Shown piece by piece: positions 6,732 to 14,633 of a stretch of 33,555 nt of DNA (positions are counted from its first letter, which is position 1; the number at the start of each line of letters is the position of its first letter). Below the pieces are notes generated by a model, which saw only the letters and a list, made by a program, of their open reading frames with translations, was not told the DNA's origin and did no database searches. This DNA comes from a virus. The stretch spans positions 1 to 33,555 of IMG/VR virus record IMGVR_UViG_3300042261_000306. One strand, given 5' to 3'. The position numbers and the translations under genes were made by a program.

Positions 6732-6911
6732 ATGAAATGCCCAAATTGTAAGAAAGGCTACCTGCACCGCAGAAATGGCGAACCGATGATCCTTGACGAC
6801 AAACCTGTAGATGTGCGCACGCGGTTCTGCAAAAAGTGTGGTTGGCTGTTCAAGACGCACGAAACCGTCGTTGCGTCCTTTCGTGCCAACAAATCGCCTG
6901 CGCGAAAATAG
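6732..6911 (+). CDS. 59-residue zinc ribbon protein
   Basis: The product starts MKCPNCKKGYL and has a second pair FCKKCGWLF, a classic C-x2-C ... C-x2-C zinc ribbon (C3, C6, C38, C41). It starts four bases after the terminase stop, with only a weak GGGATAGCGG before the ATG. It lies exactly between large terminase and portal, the two parts of the packaging motor, and is followed by a regulatory-looking spacer. A role as a packaging accessory or small transcription regulator is possible. The sequence supports only zinc binding. Confidence 0.65.
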   Translation: MKCPNCKKGYLHRRNGEPMILDDKPVDVRTRFCKKCGWLFKTHETVVASFRANKSPARK

Positions 6912-6951
6912 TTACCATATAGTAATCTAGGCCACTGTACGAAATCGTACA
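6912..6951. promoter_or_regulatory. Two dyad elements between terminase and portal modules
   Basis: TTACCATATAGTAA (6912-6925) is a near-palindrome with one mismatched pair. TGTACGAAATCGTACA (6936-6951) has perfect 7-bp arms around AA. Both lie in a 104-bp AT-rich spacer, unlike the tight packing elsewhere. They look like binding sites for a dimeric regulator controlling the head genes. A TATAGT at 6918-6923 could be a -10 box, but I see no clear -35 box. Confidence 0.5.
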
Positions 6952-6972
6952 TTCTGCCGCATGATTCTCGCA

Positions 6973-7002
6973 AAGGGGCACCAGCGTCGTTTGACGCCCC
7001 TT
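6973..7002 (+). other. Stem-loop in the leader of the portal gene
   Basis: AAGGGGC (6973-6979) can pair with GCCCCTT (6996-7002), or the inner GCGTC (6984-6988) with GACGC (6993-6997). The two stems overlap and exclude each other. There is no T-run, so it is not a standard terminator. The structure ends about 13 bp before the portal start and could affect its translation or messenger stability. Confidence 0.4.
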
Positions 7003-7015
7003 AACGCGAGGGCAG

Positions 7016-9100
7016 ATGGACATAGGCAAGACAGATTTGGCCGTTGCGAATCGCGCTTCTGCGAATGAATCCCCTGCTTCCGGTGTTGCCGAGTCGCAAA
7101 GCACAGCCGCGCTGGATTCCGCGCCCGCATCGTCGGACGCAAACTCCATCACGCTGTTCAACATCCAGACCAAAGAGCAGTACGACGGCGTGATTCGCCA
7201 ACTCTGCCACGGCAGCGGCGTTGCTCCGTGGGTCACTGGCGCATGGGACCGCAACCGCATTTATCGCATGACCCAGGGCATCGACCAGAAGATGCTTGAC
7301 GCGATGAACCGGCGCGAAGGCATCTACAGCGGCAAGCAGATTGAGCAAATCCGCGCCATGAAGTCGTCCAGCGTGTACCCGCTGATGATCGACAAGATGT
7401 GCCGGCGTGCAGAAGCCTACGTCGCGGACGCCTTTTCTTCGGTCGAGCGGCCCGACAAGCTGCGCATCTCTGGCGAAATCGAACTGACAAAGGACCAGCG
7501 GCGGGAGATTCTGCGCCAACTCGAAGGCCAGGTGCGTCAGGCCGTGCGTGCGTCGGGCGGGGCCGTGCTTCCTCCTGAGCGGGTCGAGTCCATGTTGCTT
7601 GCCATCGAGGACAACGTGCGCCGGAAGCTGATGCAGCGTGCCAAACTCGCCGCAGGGTCGATGGAGAACGTGATTTACGGGCAGTTGGACGAAGGCGGAT
7701 GGCGCGATGCGTTCGACGGGCTTGTTTCGGACGCAATCACACTCAAGGGCGGAGTCATCTATGGCCCGTATGCGACTGTTGACAACGAGATTCACTTCTT
7801 TCGCGGCAAGAACGGGAAAACCGGCCCGGTGGCTCGGAAGGTGTACCGCTATCGGTGGGATCGGCGTAGTCCGTTCGACATCTTCCCGGCTGCTGGGTGC
7901 CGCACGCTCAACGAAGGCGACCTTGTGGACCGCGTTCGGTGGACCCCCGAGAACCTGTTAGCGCAGGCGGGTCAACCCGGATGGGACAAGGATGCCATCA
8001 ATTCCGTTGTCACCAAGTACCACGAGCAGGGCTTCGCCTACTTCACCGGATTCGACTCTGCACGCGGGTATGCGGAAGAGATTGGCAACGTCGTGCAGCG
8101 GCAGTACGGGTTCATCGAGTGCCTGCGTTTCTACGGGCATGTGCGCGGGGACCGGCTGGAGATGACCGGCGTACCCGGCGACACGCGGCAGATCATGTCG
8201 AACGCGCTCTACCACGTCTGCTCCGTGGTGTGCGGGTCTGACGTGCTGTACGTGTCCGTGCTGGACCCCGACATTGACTTCCGGCCATACCTTTTCGAGT
8301 CCTACGCGCCGAAGTGCGGCGGTTTGTGGGGCAAGGGGTTTGGCGAACTGGCGGCAAGTGAAGACGCCATGCAAGCGGCGGCGGCTCGCGGGACGGTCAA
8401 CAACGCCGGATTCGTCACCACGCCGACCCGCACCATCTACAGCGAGCAGTTGGTTGGCGGCGTACCGCTGGGAGCGGCGTACCCCGGACAGACGTACATC
8501 GCCAAGTTCATCCCCGGCGCGACCCAGAAGCCGGTTGAGTACCACCAGATTCCGAACAGCATGAAGACGCTGGCGGAACTGCGCGAGGACGCCGAAAAGT
8601 ACGCGCATGAGATGGTTGGGGTGCCGCTGACTGACCTTGGATCGGGCGAAACCTCTTCCGTCGGGCGCACGGCTACCGGATTTGCGGAGATTGAGAAGAA
8701 CGCAAGCCGGTCCATGGCGTTCTTCCTGTACCGCCTCGAAAAGAACGTCTGGCGTCCGAACATTGATCGGCTGAACAAGCTGAACATCCTGTACCACGAG
8801 GACGAAAGCATCAAGACCGAAGCGGAAGTGATCCCGCAGGGCGTCTTTGCCGAGTTGGACCGCCGCGCCAATGCCAGCCGCAAGATGGAAGTGCTGAACG
8901 CGGTGCGTGGCGACCCGATTGTAACCCCGCGCAAGCGTGCGGCCCTGATTCAGTCGATTGGAGAGGACGCCGAGATACCGTCTGACGCGCTTCCGAGCGA
9001 AGATGACATTGCCAAGGCCGAGGCGGAAGAGGCGCAGCAGAAGGCGATGGCGGCGCAGGCGCAGCAGGCCCAGTCACAACCCATGGAAGGTGCTGCATGA
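7016..9100 (+). CDS. Portal protein
   Basis: The 694-residue protein is called as portal from its length, its position directly after the terminase module and before a scaffold-like and a capsid gene, and its content. The N-terminus is disordered. Residues about 50-330 form a mixed domain with RNRIYRMTQGIDQKMLDA and VYRYRWDRRSPFDIFPAAG. A later segment reads SMKTLAELREDAEKYAHEMVGVPLTDLGSGETSSVGRTATGF, like the long helix and clip of large podovirus portals. The C-terminus is a Gln/Ala-rich helix. The portal forms the dodecameric DNA channel at one capsid vertex. The start has GAGGG close upstream. The stop overlaps the next start (ATGATGA). Confidence 0.8.
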   Translation: MDIGKTDLAVANRASANESPASGVAESQSTAALDSAPASSDANSITLFNIQTKEQYDGVIRQLCHGSGVAPWVTGAWDRNRIYRMTQGIDQKMLDAMNRREGIYSGKQIEQIRAMKSSSVYPLMIDKMCRRAEAYVADAFSSVERPDKLRISGEIELTKDQRREILRQLEGQVRQAVRASGGAVLPPERVESMLLAIEDNVRRKLMQRAKLAAGSMENVIYGQLDEGGWRDAFDGLVSDAITLKGGVIYGPYATVDNEIHFFRGKNGKTGPVARKVYRYRWDRRSPFDIFPAAGCRTLNEGDLVDRVRWTPENLLAQAGQPGWDKDAINSVVTKYHEQGFAYFTGFDSARGYAEEIGNVVQRQYGFIECLRFYGHVRGDRLEMTGVPGDTRQIMSNALYHVCSVVCGSDVLYVSVLDPDIDFRPYLFESYAPKCGGLWGKGFGELAASEDAMQAAAARGTVNNAGFVTTPTRTIYSEQLVGGVPLGAAYPGQTYIAKFIPGATQKPVEYHQIPNSMKTLAELREDAEKYAHEMVGVPLTDLGSGETSSVGRTATGFAEIEKNASRSMAFFLYRLEKNVWRPNIDRLNKLNILYHEDESIKTEAEVIPQGVFAELDRRANASRKMEVLNAVRGDPIVTPRKRAALIQSIGEDAEIPSDALPSEDDIAKAEAEEAQQKAMAAQAQQAQSQPMEGAA

Positions 9101-9348
9101 TGACCGAAGCGCAAGTTGCAGAACTGACAACGCGAATCCGCCGGCAAAGCGGGGTCGAGTTGGCGGCGTTGCATGAGCAGTGGCGCGAACAGGCGCACCT
9201 TTCTGGCGAGAGCGCGATGGACGAAGAGGGACGCATTCGCTCTCAGGCACTTTCTGTAGTTCACCGGGAACTGGCCGCACTCTGGCGGGACGACGAGATG
9301 GAAACCCGCCAAGCCGTGCAGCAGGAATCGGAAGCGAACGACCAGTAG
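9097..9348 (+). CDS. 83-residue helical protein coupled to portal
   Basis: It starts within the portal stop (ATGATGA), so its translation is probably coupled. The sequence is almost entirely predicted helix with charged heptads (VAELTTRIRRQSGVELAALHEQWREQAH) and no Cys. It lies between portal and scaffold-like genes, so it may be a portal or scaffold accessory. The function is not recognised. Confidence 0.65.
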   Translation: MMTEAQVAELTTRIRRQSGVELAALHEQWREQAHLSGESAMDEEGRIRSQALSVVHRELAALWRDDEMETRQAVQQESEANDQ

Positions 9349-9357
9349 GATTTTCAA

Positions 9358-9441
9358 CGGGAGGACGGCCTCGCCCCGGCGGATGTCGGGTATCGCGGCC
9401 CTTTCCAAGCGGAGAAACTGTCACACGTTTCAGCGCGTGTG
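9358..9441 (+). other. Stem-loops in the gap before the scaffold-like gene
   Basis: CGGGAGG (9358-9364) can pair imperfectly with CCTCGCCCCG (9369-9378). CACACG (9422-9427) pairs perfectly with CGTGTG (9436-9441). The following bases are A-rich, not T-rich, so these are more likely messenger-processing or stability elements than terminators. Confidence 0.35.
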
Positions 9442-9461
9442 GCAAAAAAGGAGATGCTGAG

Positions 9462-10613
9462 ATGTCGAACGATGGACAAGAAGACGATGACATGACCGGG
9501 TTGCCGATTCACGTCCGGGTCAAGATGCAAGCCGCCGCACAAGCCGAACAGGATGACGCCGCGCAAGCGGGTGTTACTCCCGTTCAGACTGTTGCCACTG
9601 CGGATGCAGGCGAAGTACCCGCAACGGATGCCGGCGAAACGGGGCAAGCGCAGCCGGCGGAAGCCGTCTCTGCGTCGGAACCTGCGGAAGATGTGGCGGT
9701 CCTCAAGCAGAAACTCACGGAACTGGAGTTCGTGAACAAGAAGCAGAAGGAACGCCTGAACACTGGGTATGGCCGGCAACGCGCCGTCAACGAGCGTCTG
9801 GCAAAGGAGATTGAAACCCTCCGCGCCGAGAACGCACGTCTGGCCGCGCTGAAGTCCGCCGAATCCGGTTCTGCCGCAGAGGAAAGCGACGAAGCCGTGT
9901 TGAAGCGTGCGGATTGGACCCAGGAAGAGATTGACGAGGCAAGCCCGTCCGAAATCAAGCGTACTGCGCGGATGATCCGCAAGCAGGAAGCTGACCGGAA
10001 GGCTCTCGAAGATCGTCTTGCGGCACTTGGCAAGCAGGGTGTGGCCGAGACTGCGGCGGTGAAAACCTCCGCGATTGACGCTGCCATTGACGCCAAGTTC
10101 CCCGGTGTGCGGGATGCCATGAAGCGCGGCGGAGATGCGGACGTTGACTGGAACATCTTTCGGGATGAACCAAACCCCGACAGCGAGGACGGCAAGACCA
10201 ACGGCGAATGCTATGACGAAGCGCGGAAACTCGGCAACCGCATGGCGGCTGTTGGGATCATCGAGCAATTCGTGAAGGACAACAACCTGCCGTTTGGCGG
10301 CTCGGTCGAGTCCACAAGCGGACGCGCGGTGGAGGTGCCGCCTCGTCGCCTCATGCCTTCTTCTGGGCCTGCCGTTCCTGAATCGGCGTCGTCCACCACC
10401 AGTGCTGACACGGACACCAAGCGGACGTTCAAGCAGTCATACATCGACGCTTTCACGGCGAAGTATGCGCGGAACCAAGGCGGCTCTTTCAGGCCGTTCG
10501 TGGTGAACGTCGGCGGGGCGCAAACGGTTTTCAAAACTCTTAAGGATGCGGAACAAGAGGACGCCGCGATTTCCGACGCCTTTGACAACTCTCGCGTTGA
10601 CTTGCACGGCTAG
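9462..10613 (+). CDS. Probable scaffolding protein
   Basis: The start at 9462 is chosen because AAGGAG lies 8 bp upstream; the longer frame overlaps the preceding gene. The 383-residue protein is very acidic at the N-terminus (SNDGQEDDD), followed by a disordered Ala/Gln/Glu region. A clear coiled coil spans about residues 80-125 (VLKQKLTELEFVNKKQKERLN, then LAKEIETLRAENARLAALK), and further charged helices end in a compact C-terminus rich in Lys, Arg and Phe. This composition and the place immediately before the major capsid gene are typical of internal scaffolding proteins, which guide shell assembly and then leave. The assignment rests on context and composition, not on a recognised domain. 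Confidence 0.75.
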   Translation: MSNDGQEDDDMTGLPIHVRVKMQAAAQAEQDDAAQAGVTPVQTVATADAGEVPATDAGETGQAQPAEAVSASEPAEDVAVLKQKLTELEFVNKKQKERLNTGYGRQRAVNERLAKEIETLRAENARLAALKSAESGSAAEESDEAVLKRADWTQEEIDEASPSEIKRTARMIRKQEADRKALEDRLAALGKQGVAETAAVKTSAIDAAIDAKFPGVRDAMKRGGDADVDWNIFRDEPNPDSEDGKTNGECYDEARKLGNRMAAVGIIEQFVKDNNLPFGGSVESTSGRAVEVPPRRLMPSSGPAVPESASSTTSADTDTKRTFKQSYIDAFTAKYARNQGGSFRPFVVNVGGAQTVFKTLKDAEQEDAAISDAFDNSRVDLHG

Positions 10614-10678
10614 GCCGCGCAGCGCGCAGAAGCGAAGGAACGGGGTCCGGCACCTACCCGCAGGAAGGATTGGTTATC

Positions 10679-11665
10679 ATGGCTCGTCAATTCCCACAGG
10701 CAGCGGGCGCGCCCATTTATGGGCCGACGGTCATCCCGCCGCGTTTCTACTCGGACTTCCTCAAGAAGTACTACCGGACCACGGTCCTCAAGTCGATCTG
10801 CAACACCGAGTTCGACAAGGACATCACGGGCTACGGCGACATTCTGAATGTCGCGCAGCTTCCCGACATGGAGTTGTTCGACTACTACGAGGGGATGGCC
10901 CTTCCCACGCAGTCCAACTTCTTCAAGCCGGACGTGCAACTGAAGATCGACCAGGCCAAGGGCTGGCGCGTGCCGATGAACCCCGTGTTCAACAAGCAGA
11001 CCATGCACAAGGACTTCTGGACCCGCATGGCTGACGACGGCGCGAAAAAGATCAACATTGCCATCGACCGCACGGTTCTCGCCGGGTTTGCGTCGCTGGT
11101 CAACGCCTCCAATGCCGGCGCGACTGCCGGTGTGGTCACTGGGTCATGGGACCTGGGAACCGTTGGCGCGGCCAAGACAATCTCGCCGGACGACTGCGTG
11201 CCGTTGCTGTTGGCAATGGAACAGGTGCTGTTCGAGCAGGACATCATGGCGGACCCCGATGGCGGCAGCGATGGCGTCAACGAGGACGAAATGTATGCCG
11301 TGGTGCCGGGATGGTTCAAGAGCTATCTCATGCAGGCCAAGGTGTTGCAGGCGTGGGTCTCTGGCGATGCCAAGAGCCCCATCCGCACCAACTCGGTCGG
11401 GCATGTGGGTGGCATTGTCATCCACGTCTCCAACAACCTGCCGTACACGACCGCGACCAAGACTTCCCCGATCCTCTTCGGTGTGAAGAAGGCCACGAGC
11501 TTCGCCCTGCAACTTCAGGTTGCCGAAACCAAGCCCGCCGCGACCGATTACGGCCAGATCATGCAGGCTCTCACGGTGTGGGGCTGGAACGTCATGATCG
11601 ACAAAGGCGTGGGCGTTGCCTACGTCAAGCCGGGCACGATCACCGCGCCTGCCGTTGAGGGCTAA
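10679..11665 (+). CDS. Major capsid protein
   Basis: The 328-residue protein follows the scaffold-like gene, the normal place for the major head protein. The ATG at 10679 has AGGAAGG upstream; an in-frame TTG nine bases earlier would sit too close to that site. The sequence is consistent with a P22/N4-type HK97-fold subunit: an N-terminal arm, a long helix region around residues 110-150 (FWTRMADDGAKKINIAIDRTVLAGFAS), VVPGWFKSYLMQAKVLQAW, and C-terminal strands (GGIVIHVSNNLPY, PILFGVKKATSFALQLQVAE, WGWNVMIDKGVGVAYVKPG). Phrases such as a self-contained beta segment followed by GVKKATSFALQLQ are common in phage major capsid proteins. I see no sign of a cleaved prohead protease segment. Confidence 0.85.
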   Translation: MARQFPQAAGAPIYGPTVIPPRFYSDFLKKYYRTTVLKSICNTEFDKDITGYGDILNVAQLPDMELFDYYEGMALPTQSNFFKPDVQLKIDQAKGWRVPMNPVFNKQTMHKDFWTRMADDGAKKINIAIDRTVLAGFASLVNASNAGATAGVVTGSWDLGTVGAAKTISPDDCVPLLLAMEQVLFEQDIMADPDGGSDGVNEDEMYAVVPGWFKSYLMQAKVLQAWVSGDAKSPIRTNSVGHVGGIVIHVSNNLPYTTATKTSPILFGVKKATSFALQLQVAETKPAATDYGQIMQALTVWGWNVMIDKGVGVAYVKPGTITAPAVEG

Positions 11666-11692
11666 TGGCAAGGAACTGTGTTGAAACCAAAC

Positions 11693-11718
11693 CCCGCCTT
11701 GCCTGAACAGCGGGCGGG
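11693..11718 (+). other. Stem-loop after the capsid gene
   Basis: CCCGCC (11693-11698) pairs with GGCGGG (11713-11718), with two more A-T pairs possible around a bulged C. The bases after it are TTGAAAAAGAAAG, not a T-run. It could protect the abundant capsid messenger or reduce read-through. Confidence 0.4.
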
Positions 11719-11743
11719 TTGAAAAAGAAAGACTGAGGATCAA

Positions 11744-12169
11744 ATGGCTGCATACATCAAGAAGTACGGAGTGACCGCCGCTGGTAAGGGCGGCGTTGGG
11801 ACAATCGACATCAACCTCGACGCGACCGAGTTCAACTCGGGTGCGGGTTTCGGGGCCGGCGACACGATTTCGTATCTGCTTCCCGCCGGGACGCAGATTC
11901 TGAACGCGCTCGTCAAGACCGAGGCGACCTGGACCGGGACAATCAGTCTCGGAACGACCGCCAGTGCGACCAACATCATCTCCGCCGGGACTCCCGCTGC
12001 CGCTGGCAGTGCGATCACGGCGCAGGCGCTGTTGAACACCACGACCGCTTCGATTGCCGCGCTGGATGCGGCGACGTACCTGATCGTGACGGTCGCATCG
12101 GCCAACACCACCGGCAAGCTGCGCATCAGCGTGCTTGTCCACGCGGTCGATCTCGGCATTGCCGGGTAA
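11744..12169 (+). CDS. Small beta-rich structural protein (possible head decoration)
   Basis: The 141-residue product is rich in Thr, Ala, Gly and Ser with alternating hydrophobic strands (GAGDTISYLLPAGTQILNALV, TYLIVTVASANTTGKLRISVLVHAV). It has no Cys and few charges, a profile usual for capsid decoration or fibre-type proteins. TGAGGA precedes the ATG. It directly follows the major capsid gene and is much like the next product in size and composition, although that one carries a signal peptide. A capsid cement or decoration protein is the likely role by context. Confidence 0.65.
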   Translation: MAAYIKKYGVTAAGKGGVGTIDINLDATEFNSGAGFGAGDTISYLLPAGTQILNALVKTEATWTGTISLGTTASATNIISAGTPAAAGSAITAQALLNTTTASIAALDAATYLIVTVASANTTGKLRISVLVHAVDLGIAG

Positions 12170-12177
12170 TCGTCCCA

Positions 12178-12213
12178 TGCGGGGGCGTCGTCCATCGGGG
12201 CGGCGTCTCCGCA
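12178..12213 (+). other. Stem-loop before the signal-peptide gene
   Basis: TGCGGGGGCGT (12178-12188) can pair with GCGTCTCCGCA (12203-12213) as 11 pairs, three of them G-U. No T-run follows. It occupies the intergenic gap and resembles the hairpins in neighbouring gaps. Confidence 0.35.
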
Positions 12214-12257
12214 CAACGGCTCACAAACTGCACAAGGAACGGAAGGAAGGGTATCAC

Positions 12258-12680
12258 ATGAAACGGATTCTGATTGGACTCGCGGTGCTGGCACTGGTTG
12301 CCGGAACCGCTTTTGCTGGTAACTCGCGCATTCTCGTCACGCTGCCCGCTGGCGCGCTGTCAGCGACCACCACCGTGACGACCGCGCAGTTGGGCGCGAA
12401 CGTGCAGGTTGCCGAGGTCATCGGCGTCTCCTACGTGTTCAGCGCGGCCAGTCTGACGAACGTCGTGCTTGCGTCCACCTGTCTGACCGCCGCCGGGGCA
12501 TCGCTTCCGGTTGCGGCGACGGTTGGCACCGGGACTGCGGCTCTGTCAAGTTCGAGCGCGTCCTCGTATCCGGTCTGCATTGTACCGGGCGACAAACTGG
12601 TTGTGACCACAACCGCCACGAATGACGTGGCGACGAAGGTCATTTACTCGGTGCGGACGAGTCTCCCGCAGGGCATCTAG
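12258..12680 (+). CDS. Small beta-rich protein with Sec signal peptide
   Basis: The 140-residue product starts MKRILIGLAVLALVAGTAFA followed by GN: a basic start, a hydrophobic core and an A-F-A cleavage motif, so it looks like a Sec-exported protein cleaved after residue 20. The mature part is Thr/Ser/Val/Ala-rich with two Cys (C75 and C107), which could form a disulfide outside the cytoplasm. GGAAGGAAGGG precedes the ATG. It lies in the middle of the capsid module, where export would be unusual. Its size and strand pattern (KLVVTTTATNDVATKVIYSVRTSL) resemble the preceding decoration-like protein, so it may be an exported copy. The function is unknown. Confidence 0.7.
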   Translation: MKRILIGLAVLALVAGTAFAGNSRILVTLPAGALSATTTVTTAQLGANVQVAEVIGVSYVFSAASLTNVVLASTCLTAAGASLPVAATVGTGTAALSSSSASSYPVCIVPGDKLVVTTTATNDVATKVIYSVRTSLPQGI

Positions 12681-12707
12681 GCTGTAGACGCTCCGGGCAA
12701 GAATCGT

Positions 12708-12744
12708 GCGGCTCCGCTCGCGTCACAACGGGCGGGGCCGCTTT
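12708..12744 (+). terminator. Strong stem-loop with short T-run (attenuator candidate)
   Basis: GCGGCTCCGCTC (12708-12719) and GGGCGGGGCCGC (12730-12741) form a 12-bp stem with two G-U pairs and a 10-base loop, followed by TTTC. The stem is very strong but the T-run is short, so partial termination or 3'-end protection is more likely than full stop. Confidence 0.5.
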
Positions 12745-12781
12745 CAAGCAACAGAAACACACCAAGCGAGAGGGCAAGGAT

Positions 12782-13549
12782 ATGGCGAAGAGAGACACAC
12801 AGGCTGGCACTGGTGGCACGGTTCAGGAGTTGGAAGTTCCTGCCGGAGTCACCATCCCGTCGGACGCTACCCAAGATGGGCCGTCCGTGGCGGGTGCTGC
12901 TGCAATAGCCGGGGATGGGGTTGCGCAGGACGTGGCGAGCGTTGCGGGTAATGAGAACTTCATCGACCCCGACGCCGAGAAGGACATCATCAAGCGGCGT
13001 CTGCGCCTGATGGCCGAGCCGATCATGCTCAAGGAACACTGCGAGCGTTTCCTGTACGTGCGCAGTCGCAAGTGGGCGATTTCCCGCAAGAACGGAATCC
13101 CCGAGGACATCACCGACCCCGGACGCACCTTCCGTGGCGGCGAGCATCTGCGGGCGGCTGCGTGGCATGAAGTGGCGACCTCCAAGCAGGGGTTCGACAT
13201 GGACGTGCGCGGAGAAAACCACCAGTTGTGGTATCGTCAGCCCGAGATGGACCCGAAGACGGGCAAGCCGATCCGCGACGACGAAGGGTTCATCAAGTAC
13301 CGCGATGCACGTCCGGTCAAGGGTATGAACGACGACACGCTCGCCGGCCAGATGGCGGCGGTCAAGCAGCACTGGGTTTCGGTCATTCGGCCCGACATGT
13401 ATGCCCGCTGGGAGCGGTTGCAGTCGCAGGGCGCGAACGTGGACCTGCCTGGTGTTGTGGCGTCGGACAAGATTCCGGCGGCACTCAACCTGTTTGAAAT
13501 GGACATGAACATGGCCGAAGCCGCGATCACGGGCAAGGCCAAGGGCTAA
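12782..13549 (+). CDS. 255-residue hypothetical structural protein
   Basis: The first 55 residues are low-complexity Ala/Gly/Val. The rest is charged and apparently globular, with EKDIIKRRLRLMAEPIMLKEHCERFLYVRSRKWAISRKNG and WYRQPEMDPKTGKPIRDDEGFIKYRDARP. AAGGAT and an upstream GAGAGGG precede the ATG. It lies between the capsid-associated proteins and the adaptors. A neck, internal or capsid-associated role is likely by position, but no family is recognised. Confidence 0.65.
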   Translation: MAKRDTQAGTGGTVQELEVPAGVTIPSDATQDGPSVAGAAAIAGDGVAQDVASVAGNENFIDPDAEKDIIKRRLRLMAEPIMLKEHCERFLYVRSRKWAISRKNGIPEDITDPGRTFRGGEHLRAAAWHEVATSKQGFDMDVRGENHQLWYRQPEMDPKTGKPIRDDEGFIKYRDARPVKGMNDDTLAGQMAAVKQHWVSVIRPDMYARWERLQSQGANVDLPGVVASDKIPAALNLFEMDMNMAEAAITGKAKG

Positions 13550-13564
13550 CTGGAGGGCGGCGGC

Positions 13565-14233
13565 ATGGCAAGAATTACGACAGTTGCCGGGATGATCCCC
13601 GAGTTGGTGGGACGTTTTCGCAATGCTGAGAACGGCCATGCCGCCGTCACCGTCTATGCAGTGTGGCGCGACATCTGCGAAGAGACGGAAGCCTATCGCT
13701 ATCGGCTGGTTGCAAACTCCACCGACAACGCGGCTGAGTACACGCTGACGCTGCCGGGGACGATTGGCGCGGACGTGCAGCGCGTGTACCGCGTGTTCCT
13801 GAACGGCGCGGAAGTGCAGCAGGGCAACTACGAGGCGTCGGACCTGCCGGTGTTGCGGCTGGCATACGCGGCGGGCCTCGGGCAGACGGGTGTTGCGCCG
13901 TCCGCGACATATCCGTATGGGCAGGGGCTTGTGGCGTACCTGAGCCTGCTGCCGTGGGTGAATGACCCGACCGGCATTGACGCCAACCTGTTCTCGCGGT
14001 GGCACGCGGCGATTTACGAGGGGTGCTGCGAGCGCATGGCCCTGGAGTTCCCGAGAACATACGCGGACAAGGACACGGCGCGGCTCATGTCGCAGCAGCA
14101 TGGGATACGGTACTCTGCGGCCAAGTCGAAAATCCGTGCGGCGGTCGAACAGGCGAATACGAGTGCGCCGATTCTGATGAACTGTCCGGGTGGATTCATG
14201 GCGGATGATGGACCTTACGGGCAGGCATACTAG
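13565..14233 (+). CDS. Head-tail adaptor-like protein
   Basis: The 222-residue product has helix-rich ends and a beta middle. Residues 30-80 (VWRDICEETEAYRYRLVANST, then EYTLTLPGTIGADVQRVYRVFLNGAEVQ) and the helix FSRWHAAIYEGCCERMALEFPRTYADKDTARLMSQQ follow the pattern of podovirus head-to-tail adaptors, in which a small beta domain is carried on a four-helix bundle that docks under the portal. GGAGGG precedes the start. The next gene, 11 bp downstream, has the same style of N-terminus. Identification is by pattern and order. Confidence 0.55.
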   Translation: MARITTVAGMIPELVGRFRNAENGHAAVTVYAVWRDICEETEAYRYRLVANSTDNAAEYTLTLPGTIGADVQRVYRVFLNGAEVQQGNYEASDLPVLRLAYAAGLGQTGVAPSATYPYGQGLVAYLSLLPWVNDPTGIDANLFSRWHAAIYEGCCERMALEFPRTYADKDTARLMSQQHGIRYSAAKSKIRAAVEQANTSAPILMNCPGGFMADDGPYGQAY

Positions 14234-14244
14234 GAGGATGCGCC

Positions 14245-14604
14245 ATGGCAATCACCTTTCAGAGCGTCATTGACAACGTGCGCCAAGACATTCCGGTGTG
14301 CGACGCGACGGATGAGGACATTCGCCGGTACTGTCACCGCGCATGGCACGAGATGTTCCACACCTATCCGTCTCTGCGGCGTGCTTTCAACACGACCACG
14401 GGGGCGGTGACGGAGATTCCCGAAGACGCGCCCGAAGACGCCACCGAGTTCCCTGACGTATTGGATGGCCGGCGCATCCCGATTGAGGCCAGCGTGCGGG
14501 CATCCATCGTGTTCAAGTCGAAGATGGACGATGCGCAGGCCAAGCGGTACAAGATCGAGATTGAGACGTTCACAAACGAACAGGGCATCGACAACCGCGT
14601 GTAG
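14245..14604 (+). CDS. Second adaptor- or neck-like protein
   Basis: The 119-residue protein has an N-terminal pattern typical of phage neck and adaptor proteins: TFQSVIDNVRQDIP, then a short acidic loop and DEDIRRYCHRAWHEMFHTYPSLRRAF, followed by a hinge and a C-terminal helix rich in Lys/Glu. AGGAGG sits eight bp before the ATG. With the preceding protein it probably forms the connector between portal and tail. The exact division of labour is unknown. Confidence 0.55.
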   Translation: MAITFQSVIDNVRQDIPVCDATDEDIRRYCHRAWHEMFHTYPSLRRAFNTTTGAVTEIPEDAPEDATEFPDVLDGRRIPIEASVRASIVFKSKMDDAQAKRYKIEIETFTNEQGIDNRV

Positions 14605-14633
14605 GGTTGTCGCCAGCAGGGGGATTATTTGCC

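Noticed and set aside
12677-14251. A 524-codon open frame on the minus strand
   Set aside because: It runs opposite three well-supported rightward genes, is rich in Arg, His and Leu as expected of an antisense frame in GC-rich DNA, and has no ribosome binding site.
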